NCBI GenBank assembly: GCA_946055175.1
Contig: CAMGET010000118.1
Span: forward strand, 1-5,524
Direction: 5' to 3'
DNA: 5,524 nt
Source: an uncultured Roseburia sp.
Lineage (GTDB): Bacteria > Bacillota > Clostridia > Lachnospirales > Lachnospiraceae
Shown: positions 1 to 5,524 of the stretch, in pieces
How positions within the stretch are numbered: position 1 is the stretch's first letter
How the letters are laid out: each line of letters begins with the position of its first letter
The notes under the pieces: model-generated
What the model was told of the DNA's origin: nothing
The model's database searches: none
What the model saw: only the letters and a program-made list of their open reading frames with translations
Position numbers and translations under genes: made by a program

Positions 1-36
1 GATAATAGAAATACCCTAGAAAGAAGGAATAAGCAT

Positions 37-1134
37 ATGGAATTTCAAATTGGCGTGATTGCCGGGGACGGCATTGGACCGGAGGTTGTCGCAGAAGCCA
101 AAAAGGTTTTAAATAAAGTAGGAGCAGTATACGGACATAGCTTTCACTATAAATCAATTTTGATGGGAGGATGTTCGATTGATGCGACAGGAGTTCCTCT
201 GACGGATGAAGCGATTGCGGCAGCAAAGGCATCGGATGCAGTACTGATGGGGTCTATCGGAGGAAATACACAGACTTCTCCATGGTATCAGCTCCCACCG
301 CAGTTAAGACCGGAAGCAGGGCTGCTAAAATTGAGAAAATCGCTGAATTTATTTGCTAATTTAAGACCGGCTTATTTATATGAAGAATTAAAAGAAGCGT
401 GTCCGTTACGGGATAATATCATAGGTGATGGCTTTGATATGATGATTATGCGGGAACTGACAGGCGGTTTGTATTTTGGAGAACGGAAAACAGAAGAAAT
501 AGATGGTGTGATGACCGCTGTGGACACACTTACTTATAATGAAAATGAAATCCGCCGAATTGCGAAACGGGGTTTTGATATTGCCATGAAGCGCCGGAAA
601 AAAGTAACAAGCGTAGATAAGGCAAATGTTTTGGATTCTTCCAGATTATGGAGAAAAGTTGTGGAAGAAGTTGCAGAGGATTACCCGGAAGTGGCTTACG
701 AGCATATGCTGGTGGATAACTGTGCGATGCAGTTAGTGAAAAATCCGGGACAGTTTGATGTGATTTTAACAGAGAATATGTTTGGTGATATTTTATCGGA
801 TGAAGCAAGTATGGTAACCGGTTCCATCGGAATGCTTTCTTCGGCAAGCCTAAATGATACAAAATTTGGTTTATATGAACCAAGTGGCGGTTCGGCACCG
901 GATATTGCAGGAAAAGGTATTGCGAATCCGATAGCAACCATTTTAAGCGCAGCAATGATGCTTCGTTACAGCTTTGATTTGGACAAAGAGGCAGATGCGG
1001 TAGAAGAGGCAGTAAGACAGGTGTTAAAGGATGGTTACAGAACCATTGATATTATGCCGCAAAATGAGAATGAAAATGTAACACTGATTGGTACTGCAAA
1101 AATGGGCGATTTTATCTGTGAAAGAATCAAATAA
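37..1134 (+). CDS. leuB: 3-isopropylmalate dehydrogenase (LeuB), complete
   Basis: LeuB oxidatively decarboxylates (2R,3S)-3-isopropylmalate with NAD+ to 2-ketoisocaproate, the last leucine-specific step before transamination; it is a cytosolic homodimer needing Mg2+ or Mn2+. At 365 aa the length is normal. Visible motifs are the N-terminal GDGIGPEVV (residues 10-18), the substrate-binding RELTGG (139-144) followed by Y146, the catalytic lysine K195 in SVDKANVLD, and metal ligands D227 (VDN), D251 and D255 (GDILSDEAS). The nucleotide-binding loop reads EPSGGSAPDIAG, like the E. coli form (EPAGGSAPDIAG) rather than the EPIHGSAPD form. RELTGG and the leucine-branch active site favour LeuB over isocitrate or tartrate dehydrogenase. 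The ATG at 37 is chosen because AAGGA lies at 24-28, eight bases upstream, and the protein begins directly with the first Rossmann-like strand. The gene is followed 105 nt later by ilvD on the same strand. leuCD, often its partners, would lie upstream and are not visible. Confidence 0.97.
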   Translation: MEFQIGVIAGDGIGPEVVAEAKKVLNKVGAVYGHSFHYKSILMGGCSIDATGVPLTDEAIAAAKASDAVLMGSIGGNTQTSPWYQLPPQLRPEAGLLKLRKSLNLFANLRPAYLYEELKEACPLRDNIIGDGFDMMIMRELTGGLYFGERKTEEIDGVMTAVDTLTYNENEIRRIAKRGFDIAMKRRKKVTSVDKANVLDSSRLWRKVVEEVAEDYPEVAYEHMLVDNCAMQLVKNPGQFDVILTENMFGDILSDEASMVTGSIGMLSSASLNDTKFGLYEPSGGSAPDIAGKGIANPIATILSAAMMLRYSFDLDKEADAVEEAVRQVLKDGYRTIDIMPQNENENVTLIGTAKMGDFICERIK

Positions 1135-1147
1135 TGTGATAAGATAA

Positions 1148-1243
1148 ATGAAGTTGGATTTTGCTTCGCAAAACAAGGAGGCTAAATCCTCTCCTCACCA
1201 AGGGGTTCGGATTTTGCTTCGCAAAACAAGGAGGATTATATGA
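1148..1243 (+). CDS. possible 31-aa leader peptide ORF overlapping the ilvD start
   Basis: An uninterrupted ATG-to-TGA reading frame of 31 codons fills the spacer before ilvD, and its stop overlaps the ilvD start in an ATGA arrangement, a layout typical of translational coupling. It begins [11 protein letters not shown], and its second half, [13 protein letters not shown], has six of the peptide's seven branched-chain residues (V20, I22, L23, L24, I30, I31; the other is L3), which would suit a leader that senses leucine or isoleucine. Against it: there is no clear Shine-Dalgarno before position 1148, only weak purines (GATAAG). Most of the ORF is made of the direct repeat, whose two copies are read in different frames because the 53-nt period is not a multiple of three. 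It could therefore be a chance frame across a regulatory or repetitive spacer. No known family is recognised. Confidence 0.25.
   Translation: MKLDFASQNKEAKSSPHQGVRILLRKTRRII
1156..1181 (+). repeat. 26-nt direct repeat, copy 1
   Basis: This 26-nt segment is identical to 1209-1234, 53 nt downstream. It starts GGATTTTGCTTCGC and ends AAGGAGG, so it carries a complete Shine-Dalgarno sequence (1175-1181) with no suitably placed start codon after it. It contains a palindrome, TTTTGC-TTC-GCAAAA (1159-1173), six base pairs around a three-base loop. It lies wholly in the leuB-ilvD spacer. It may be a local tandem duplication of the region before ilvD, or one unit of a dispersed small palindromic repeat; the window alone cannot decide. 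Confidence 0.9.
1184..1214 (+). promoter_or_regulatory. possible RNA hairpin between the repeat copies (anti-sequestration candidate)
   Basis: AAATCC (1184-1189) is perfectly complementary to GGATTT (1209-1214). Inside this six-pair stem, after an internal loop (1190 against 1206-1208), CTCCT (1191-1195) can pair with AGGGG (1201-1205) including one G-U pair, around the loop CACCA. The same AATCCTC strand (1185-1191) is also perfectly complementary to GAGGATT (1231-1237), which spans the ilvD Shine-Dalgarno, and AAATCC can also pair with GGATTT of repeat copy 1 (1156-1161). The pairings exclude one another. No run of T follows, so this is not an intrinsic terminator. A regulatory role is inference; stability was not calculated. 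Confidence 0.35.
1209..1234 (+). repeat. 26-nt direct repeat, copy 2, supplying the ilvD ribosome binding site
   Basis: This is an exact copy of 1156-1181. It contains the same TTTTGC-TTC-GCAAAA palindrome (1212-1226), and its end forms the ilvD Shine-Dalgarno AAGGAGG. In RNA the small hairpin would sit directly next to the ribosome binding site, with one unpaired base (C1227) between them. Identity stops at both ends: flanking bases differ at 1155/1208 and 1182/1235. Confidence 0.9.
1228..1234 (+). promoter_or_regulatory. ilvD ribosome binding site
   Basis: AAGGAGG, a near-perfect match to the 16S anti-Shine-Dalgarno, lies five bases before the ilvD ATG and fixes that start. It is the second occurrence of this site in the spacer, the first being at 1175-1181 in repeat copy 1. 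GAGGATT (1231-1237) is complementary to AATCCTC at 1185-1191, so the site could be masked by upstream RNA. Confidence 0.9.
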
Positions 1244-2907
1244 AGAGTGATAATTGTAGAACGGGGATGCAGCAGGCACCTCATAGAAGTTTATTTAATG
1301 CATTAGGATTTACAGAAGAAGAAATGAAAAAACCTATGGTCGGTATTGTTAGTTCTTATAATGAAATTGTACCGGGCCATATGAACCTTGATAAGATTGT
1401 AAATGCAGTAAAACTTGGTGTTGCGGAAGCAGGCGGTGTTCCGGTCGTTTTTCCTGCAATAGCAGTTTGTGACGGAATTGCAATGGGACACACCGGAATG
1501 AAATATTCTCTGGTTACCAGAGATTTAATTGCAGATTCCACCGAGTGTATGGCGCAGGCACACCAGTTTGATGCATTGGTTATGGTTCCAAACTGTGATA
1601 AGAATGTGCCGGGCTTACTTATGGCAGCAGCCAGAATCAATGTTCCAACCGTATTTGTGTCCGGGGGGCCAATGTTAGCAGGACATGTAAAAGGAAAAAA
1701 GAGAAGTCTTTCTTCCATGTTCGAAGCAGTCGGCTCTTATGCAGCAGGTACAATGACAGAAGAAGAAGTAAGAGAATATGAAGAAAAGGTCTGCCCGACC
1801 TGCGGTTCCTGCTCCGGTATGTACACAGCAAACTCCATGAACTGCTTAACAGAAGCTCTTGGAATGGGACTTGGCGGAAACGGAACGATTCCTGCTGTTT
1901 ATTCAGAGCGTATTAAGCTTGCAAAGCACGCAGGTATGGCTGTTATGGATATGTACAATAAGAATATCCGTCCAAGAGACATTATGACAAAGGAAGCGAT
2001 TATGAACGCTTTGACGGTAGATATGGCACTCGGATGCTCTACCAACAGTATGCTTCATTTGCCGGCAATTGCCCATGAAATAGGTTTTGATTTCGATATT
2101 GCATTTGCAAATCCTATTAGTGAGAAGACACCAAACCTTTGTCATCTTGCACCGGCAGGTCCTACTTATATGGAAGATTTAAACGAAGCCGGCGGTGTAT
2201 ATGCTGTTATGAAAGAACTGGCTGACATTGGTTTGCTAAATACAGACTGTATGACAGTTACAGGTAAGACTATTGGTGAAAATATTGAAAATGCAGTTAA
2301 TAAGAATCCAGAAGTCATTCGTCCGGTTTCCAATCCATACAGTAAAACAGGCGGTTTAGCCGTATTAAAAGGAAATTTGGCTCCAGACGGCAGTGTGGTA
2401 AAACGTTCTGCTGTCGTAGAAGAAATGATGGTACATGAGGGACCGGCTAGAGTGTTTGAATGCGAAGAGGATGCCATTGAAGCAATCAAAGGCGGAAAGA
2501 TTGTCGCTGGTGATGTCGTAGTCATCCGTTACGAAGGACCAAAAGGCGGACCGGGTATGAGAGAGATGTTAAATCCTACTTCAGCCATTGCAGGTATGGG
2601 ATTAGGATCTTCTGTAGCTTTGATTACAGATGGGCGTTTCTCAGGTGCAAGCCGTGGAGCATCTATTGGACACGTTTCCCCGGAAGCAGCAGTTGGTGGG
2701 CCGATTGCATTGGTAGAAGAAGGCGATATTATTCAGATTAACATTCCGGAAATGACCTTGAATGTAAAGGTATCGGATGAGGTACTTGCTGCAAGAAAAG
2801 CAAAATGGCAACCAAGAGAACCAAAGATTACAGACGGTTACTTAAAGAGATATGCTTCCTTAGTAACATCAGGAAACAGAGGAGCAATCTTAGAACTGCC
2901 AAGATAA
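1240..2907 (+). CDS. ilvD: dihydroxy-acid dehydratase (IlvD), complete
   Basis: IlvD dehydrates 2,3-dihydroxyisovalerate to 2-ketoisovalerate and the matching C6 diol to 2-keto-3-methylvalerate, the third common step of valine and isoleucine synthesis. It is a cytosolic Fe-S and Mg2+ enzyme. The 555-aa product has both family signatures: NCDKNVPG (C119, D120, K121) and [19 protein letters not shown] (C191 being the likely cluster cysteine), and near the C terminus TDGRFSGAS with S468, the presumed catalytic serine. It lacks the extra segments that make E. coli IlvD 616 aa. At the position where [2Fe-2S] members have a cysteine (PCN-type motif), this protein has VPGH with G46, as in E. coli, which points to an oxygen-sensitive [4Fe-4S] type. 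The start is set by AAGGAGG at 1228-1234 and by the family-like N terminus (M-x-SD...APHRSL). The edd branch (6-phosphogluconate dehydratase) is less likely given the [14 protein letters not shown] segment and the leuB/ilvB neighbours. Confidence 0.97.
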   Translation: MKSDNCRTGMQQAPHRSLFNALGFTEEEMKKPMVGIVSSYNEIVPGHMNLDKIVNAVKLGVAEAGGVPVVFPAIAVCDGIAMGHTGMKYSLVTRDLIADSTECMAQAHQFDALVMVPNCDKNVPGLLMAAARINVPTVFVSGGPMLAGHVKGKKRSLSSMFEAVGSYAAGTMTEEEVREYEEKVCPTCGSCSGMYTANSMNCLTEALGMGLGGNGTIPAVYSERIKLAKHAGMAVMDMYNKNIRPRDIMTKEAIMNALTVDMALGCSTNSMLHLPAIAHEIGFDFDIAFANPISEKTPNLCHLAPAGPTYMEDLNEAGGVYAVMKELADIGLLNTDCMTVTGKTIGENIENAVNKNPEVIRPVSNPYSKTGGLAVLKGNLAPDGSVVKRSAVVEEMMVHEGPARVFECEEDAIEAIKGGKIVAGDVVVIRYEGPKGGPGMREMLNPTSAIAGMGLGSSVALITDGRFSGASRGASIGHVSPEAAVGGPIALVEEGDIIQINIPEMTLNVKVSDEVLAARKAKWQPREPKITDGYLKRYASLVTSGNRGAILELPR

Positions 2908-2931
2908 CATAAGGCAGATGGGGAACGTTTG

Positions 2932-2938
2932 AAAGGAG
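2932..2938 (+). promoter_or_regulatory. ilvB ribosome binding site
   Basis: AAAGGAG lies ten bases before the ilvB ATG, in a 41-nt spacer (2908-2948) that shows no hairpin plus T-run terminator and no convincing promoter boxes. ilvD and ilvB are therefore probably read from one transcript. Confidence 0.85.
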
Positions 2939-2948
2939 TTAAAAAATC

Positions 2949-4631
2949 ATGCAGTTAACAGGTGCGCAAATAGTCATCGAATGCTTAAAAGAGCAGGGTG
3001 TTGATACCGTTTTCGGATATCCGGGCGGAGCCATCTTAAACGTATATGACGAGTTATATAAACATAAACATGAAATCAGACACGTATTAACTTCACATGA
3101 GCAGGGGGCATCCCATGCTGCAGACGGTTATGCGAGAAGTACCGGAAAAGTGGGGGTATGCTTTGCAACTTCAGGTCCGGGTGCAACAAATTTAGTTACA
3201 GGAATTGCAACGGCATATATGGATTCCATTCCGATGGTAGCCATTACCTGTAATGTAACAGTCCCATTACTTGGAAAGGACAGTTTTCAGGAAATAGATA
3301 TCGCGGGTATTACAACACCAATTACAAAACATAATTTTATTGTAAAAGATGTGACAAAGCTTGCGGATACCATTCGAAGAGCTTTTACCATTGCAAAAAA
3401 AGGCAGACCGGGTCCTGTCTTAGTGGATATTCCAAAGGATATAACGGCAGCAAAAACAGAGTACCAGTTTAAGAAAGCGGAGGAGATTCCCCGCATTTCT
3501 GATACAATCACGGACGAAGCTTTAGAGCATGCGCTTTCTATGATAAAGAAAGCGAAAAAGCCTTACATATTTGTAGGCGGCGGTGCGGTTATTTCGGATG
3601 CAAGTGCCGAGTTGAAGGAATTTGTCAAAAAGGTAGATGCTCCGGTTTGTGATACCTTGATGGGAAAGGGAGCATTTGACGGAACACATGATTTATATAC
3701 CGGAATGCTTGGAATGCATGGAACCAAGGCTTCAAACCTGGGAGTGAGTGAATGTGATTTGTTAATTGCAATCGGTGTCCGCTTCTCCGATCGAGTACTT
3801 GGAAATGCGAAAAAGTTTGCAAGCCATGCCCAAATTTTACAGTTTGATGTAGATCCGGCAGAAATCAATAAGAATATTAGGGCACACGCTTGTGTTATCG
3901 GCGATGTAAAGGAGATTTTGACTCGCTTAAATACAAAACTTACACAGCTAAATCACACAGAATGGATTGCCCATGTACTGGATTATAAAGTAAAATTCCC
4001 ATTAAAATATCCGGAAACCGGATTATCGGGACCTTATCTGGTAGAGAAGGTTTATGAAGCGACAAAAGGAGAAGCTGTTGTTGTAACGGAAGTGGGACAG
4101 CATCAGATGTGGGCTGCCCAGTATTATAAATACAGTAAGCCAAGAACTTTACTGACCTCAGGCGGATTAGGAACCATGGGATATGGATTAGGAGCAGCAA
4201 TCGGTGCACAGATTGCAAATCCGGATAAGCAGGTCATCAATTTTGCAGGAGACGGCTGTTTCCGTATGAATATGAATGAAATTGCTACTGCAGCAAGAGA
4301 AAATCTGCCATTGATTGAAATTATCGTGAATAATCATGTGCTTGGTATGGTGCGCCAGTGGCAGGATTTGTTTTATGAAAAACGCTATTCCGCTACGGTG
4401 TTGGATGATGGCGTGGATTTTGTGAAGCTGGCAGAGGCGATGGGAGCAGAAGGCTACCGTGCCACTAGCAGAGCAGAGTTTGATGAGGCGTTAAAAGCAG
4501 CACTTGCTTCGAAAAAACCGGTATTGATTGACTGTATCATTAACTGTGATGATAAGGTATGGCCAATGGTTGCGCCGGGTGAAGCAATTAGCACTGCTTT
4601 TACAGATGAGGATTTAAAAGGTAAAGAATGA
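2949..4631 (+). CDS. ilvB: acetolactate synthase, large (catalytic) subunit, biosynthetic type
   Basis: AHAS joins two pyruvates to 2-acetolactate (valine/leucine) or pyruvate plus 2-ketobutyrate to 2-aceto-2-hydroxybutyrate (isoleucine), using thiamine diphosphate, Mg2+ and FAD; it is cytosolic. The 560-aa product shows the three ThDP-enzyme domains. The N-terminal Pyr domain has GYPGGAI and catalytic E51 in SHEQGASH. Active-site F113/Q114 lie in KDSFQE, with K163 in DIPKD. The central FAD-binding domain has M256 and R282 (FSDR). The C-terminal PP domain has the GDG...NN motif (434-436 and 461-462) and W471 in VRQWQ. FAD-region residues and overall length favour anabolic AHAS over the catabolic AlsS type, though this is judged by eye. 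The segment before KDSFQE reads CNVTVPLLG instead of the usual GQV form. No ACT domain is fused, and no small subunit gene (ilvN/ilvH) follows; serC does, 13 nt later. The ATG at 2949 has AAAGGAG ten bases upstream. Confidence 0.96.
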   Translation: MQLTGAQIVIECLKEQGVDTVFGYPGGAILNVYDELYKHKHEIRHVLTSHEQGASHAADGYARSTGKVGVCFATSGPGATNLVTGIATAYMDSIPMVAITCNVTVPLLGKDSFQEIDIAGITTPITKHNFIVKDVTKLADTIRRAFTIAKKGRPGPVLVDIPKDITAAKTEYQFKKAEEIPRISDTITDEALEHALSMIKKAKKPYIFVGGGAVISDASAELKEFVKKVDAPVCDTLMGKGAFDGTHDLYTGMLGMHGTKASNLGVSECDLLIAIGVRFSDRVLGNAKKFASHAQILQFDVDPAEINKNIRAHACVIGDVKEILTRLNTKLTQLNHTEWIAHVLDYKVKFPLKYPETGLSGPYLVEKVYEATKGEAVVVTEVGQHQMWAAQYYKYSKPRTLLTSGGLGTMGYGLGAAIGAQIANPDKQVINFAGDGCFRMNMNEIATAARENLPLIEIIVNNHVLGMVRQWQDLFYEKRYSATVLDDGVDFVKLAEAMGAEGYRATSRAEFDEALKAALASKKPVLIDCIINCDDKVWPMVAPGEAISTAFTDEDLKGKE

Positions 4632-4636
4632 GGAGG
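4631..4636 (+). promoter_or_regulatory. serC ribosome binding site overlapping the ilvB stop codon
   Basis: AGGAGG starts on the last base of the ilvB TGA stop (4629-4631) and ends eight bases before the serC ATG at 4645. A ribosome finishing ilvB would be sitting on the serC initiation site, which suggests coupled translation and leaves no room for a promoter or terminator between the genes. Confidence 0.9.
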
Positions 4637-4644
4637 AAGTTAAA

Positions 4645-5524
4645 ATGAGCAGAGTGTATAATTTTTCAGCAGGTCCGGCAGTATTACCGGAGGAAGTATT
4701 AAAAGAAGCAGCAGATGAAATGCTTGATTACCAGGGAAGCGGCATGTCAGTGATGGAAATGAGTCATCGTTCTAAGACATATGACAAAATCATCAAAGAT
4801 GCAGAAGCAGATTTACGTGAACTGATGAATATTCCGGATAATTACAAAGTGCTTTTCTTACAGGGTGGAGCATCCCAGCAGTTTGCCATGATTCCGATGA
4901 ATCTGATGAAAAACAAAAAAGCCGGTTATATCGTAACCGGACAGTGGGCAAAAAAGGCATATCAGGAAGCTTCGATTTATGGAGAGGCTGTAAAGTTAGC
5001 ATCTTCCGAGGATAAGACGTTTTCTTATATTCCGGATTGCTCTGATTTGGATATTCCGGATGATTTGGATTATGTATATATCTGTGAAAATAATACGATT
5101 TACGGAACAAAGTTTAAAGAACTTCCTAATACAAAAGGTCATACCTTAGTTGCAGATGTTTCCTCCTGCTTTTTATCAGAGCCGGTGGATGTCAGCAAGT
5201 ATGGAATTATTTACGGCGGCGTTCAGAAAAACATCGGACCGGCAGGTGTCGTTATTGTCATTATTCGTGAGGACTTAATCACAGAAGACACACTTCCGGG
5301 TACTCCGACCATGTTAAAATACAAAATTCATGCGGATAACCAGTCTTTATATAATACACCGCCTGCTTATGGCATTTACATCTGTGGAAAAGTATTCAAA
5401 TGGTTAAAGAAAATGGGCGGCTTAGAGGTTATGAAGCAGCGGAATGAGGAAAAAGCAAAGATTCTGTATGATTTCTTAGATGAAAGCAAATTGTTCAAGG
5501 GTACGGTTGAGAAGAAAGACCGTT
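4645..5524 (+). CDS. serC: phosphoserine aminotransferase (SerC), 3' end cut by window edge
   Basis: SerC transfers the amino group of glutamate to 3-phosphohydroxypyruvate, giving O-phosphoserine, the second step of serine synthesis; in some bacteria it also serves pyridoxal phosphate synthesis. It is a cytosolic, PLP-dependent class V (fold type I) aminotransferase. The visible 293 residues start MSRVYNFSAGPAVLP, the usual family opening. They contain the phosphate-binding MSHRS (H41, R42), QGGASQQF (73-80), W101 that should stack on the cofactor ring, T151, D171 in VADVSS, and the PLP-binding lysine K195 in YGGVQKNIGPAG. Family members run to about 360 residues, so roughly 70 are missing beyond position 5524; no internal stop or frameshift is seen. 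The start is fixed by AGGAGG at 4631-4636. The gene is packed against ilvB. serA is a common partner of serC in this group and could follow, but is not visible. Confidence 0.96.
   Translation, partial: MSRVYNFSAGPAVLPEEVLKEAADEMLDYQGSGMSVMEMSHRSKTYDKIIKDAEADLRELMNIPDNYKVLFLQGGASQQFAMIPMNLMKNKKAGYIVTGQWAKKAYQEASIYGEAVKLASSEDKTFSYIPDCSDLDIPDDLDYVYICENNTIYGTKFKELPNTKGHTLVADVSSCFLSEPVDVSKYGIIYGGVQKNIGPAGVVIVIIREDLITEDTLPGTPTMLKYKIHADNQSLYNTPPAYGIYICGKVFKWLKKMGGLEVMKQRNEEKAKILYDFLDESKLFKGTVEKKDR

Noticed and set aside
1..36. Tail of an upstream gene (for example leuD) ending at the TAA at 3-5 or the TAG at 17-19
   Set aside because: Too few bases remain to identify any protein; only the leuB ribosome binding site can be supported here.
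530..955. Long antisense ORFs inside leuB (530-955 and 696-941, - strand)
   Set aside because: They lie wholly opposite a well-conserved enzyme, have no recognisable domains, and have low-complexity composition typical of the reverse complement of a coding gene.
1159..1226. Intrinsic terminator formed by the TTTTGC-TTC-GCAAAA hairpins
   Set aside because: The stems are short and AT-rich and no T run follows either one; both are followed by AAGGAGG, so termination between leuB and ilvD is not supported.
1356..2525. Antisense ORFs opposite ilvD
   Set aside because: Shadow frames of ilvD, with no domain, no independent start signals and no gap in the sense gene to accommodate them.
2908..2948. 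Promoter or terminator in the ilvD-ilvB spacer
   Set aside because: No -35/-10 pair with proper spacing and no stem followed by T residues could be found; only a ribosome binding site is visible.
4504..4520. Third copy of the palindromic repeat near the end of ilvB (TTGCTTCGAAAAAA)
   Set aside because: Only the TTGCTTCG core matches; the second arm GCAAAA is missing and the stretch is ordinary coding sequence.
4793..5110. 105-codon antisense ORF opposite serC
   Set aside because: The sense frame is a clear SerC across the whole interval, and the antisense product resembles no family.

Overview
This window looks like a stretch of chromosomal biosynthetic operon from an anaerobic, AT-leaning Firmicute. 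A Clostridia/Lachnospiraceae-type genome is the best fit, judging from strong AGGAGG-type ribosome binding sites, frequent AGA arginine codons, a short (555 aa) IlvD and the style of the IlvB and SerC proteins. That placement is inference from protein character, not from a marker gene. All genes are on the + strand. I see no mobile element, CRISPR array, RNA gene or convincing terminator.

Layout: 1-36 is the upstream flank of leuB, with its ribosome binding site. leuB (3-isopropylmalate dehydrogenase) runs 37-1134. A 105-nt spacer, 1135-1239, holds a 26-nt direct repeat in two copies, each with a small palindrome and a Shine-Dalgarno sequence, plus a possible 31-codon ORF whose stop overlaps the ilvD start. 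ilvD (dihydroxy-acid dehydratase) runs 1240-2907. After a 41-nt spacer comes ilvB (acetolactate synthase catalytic subunit), 2949-4631. Only 13 nt later serC (phosphoserine aminotransferase) begins at 4645; it is cut by the window edge after 293 codons.

Together, IlvB makes acetolactate from pyruvate (or acetohydroxybutyrate), IlvD makes the 2-keto acid precursors of valine and isoleucine, and LeuB does the oxidation step of the leucine branch. IlvC, LeuA, LeuCD and the AHAS regulatory subunit IlvN are not here and must lie elsewhere or upstream. SerC belongs to serine (and possibly vitamin B6) synthesis and appears to be co-transcribed with the branched-chain genes.

The enzymes are ordinary. 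The part that deserves a second look is the leuB-ilvD spacer. One AAATCC-containing strand there can pair with either repeat copy or with the ilvD Shine-Dalgarno region, so it could form mutually exclusive structures controlling ilvD translation. This is a hypothesis from reading the bases; no folding calculation was run.
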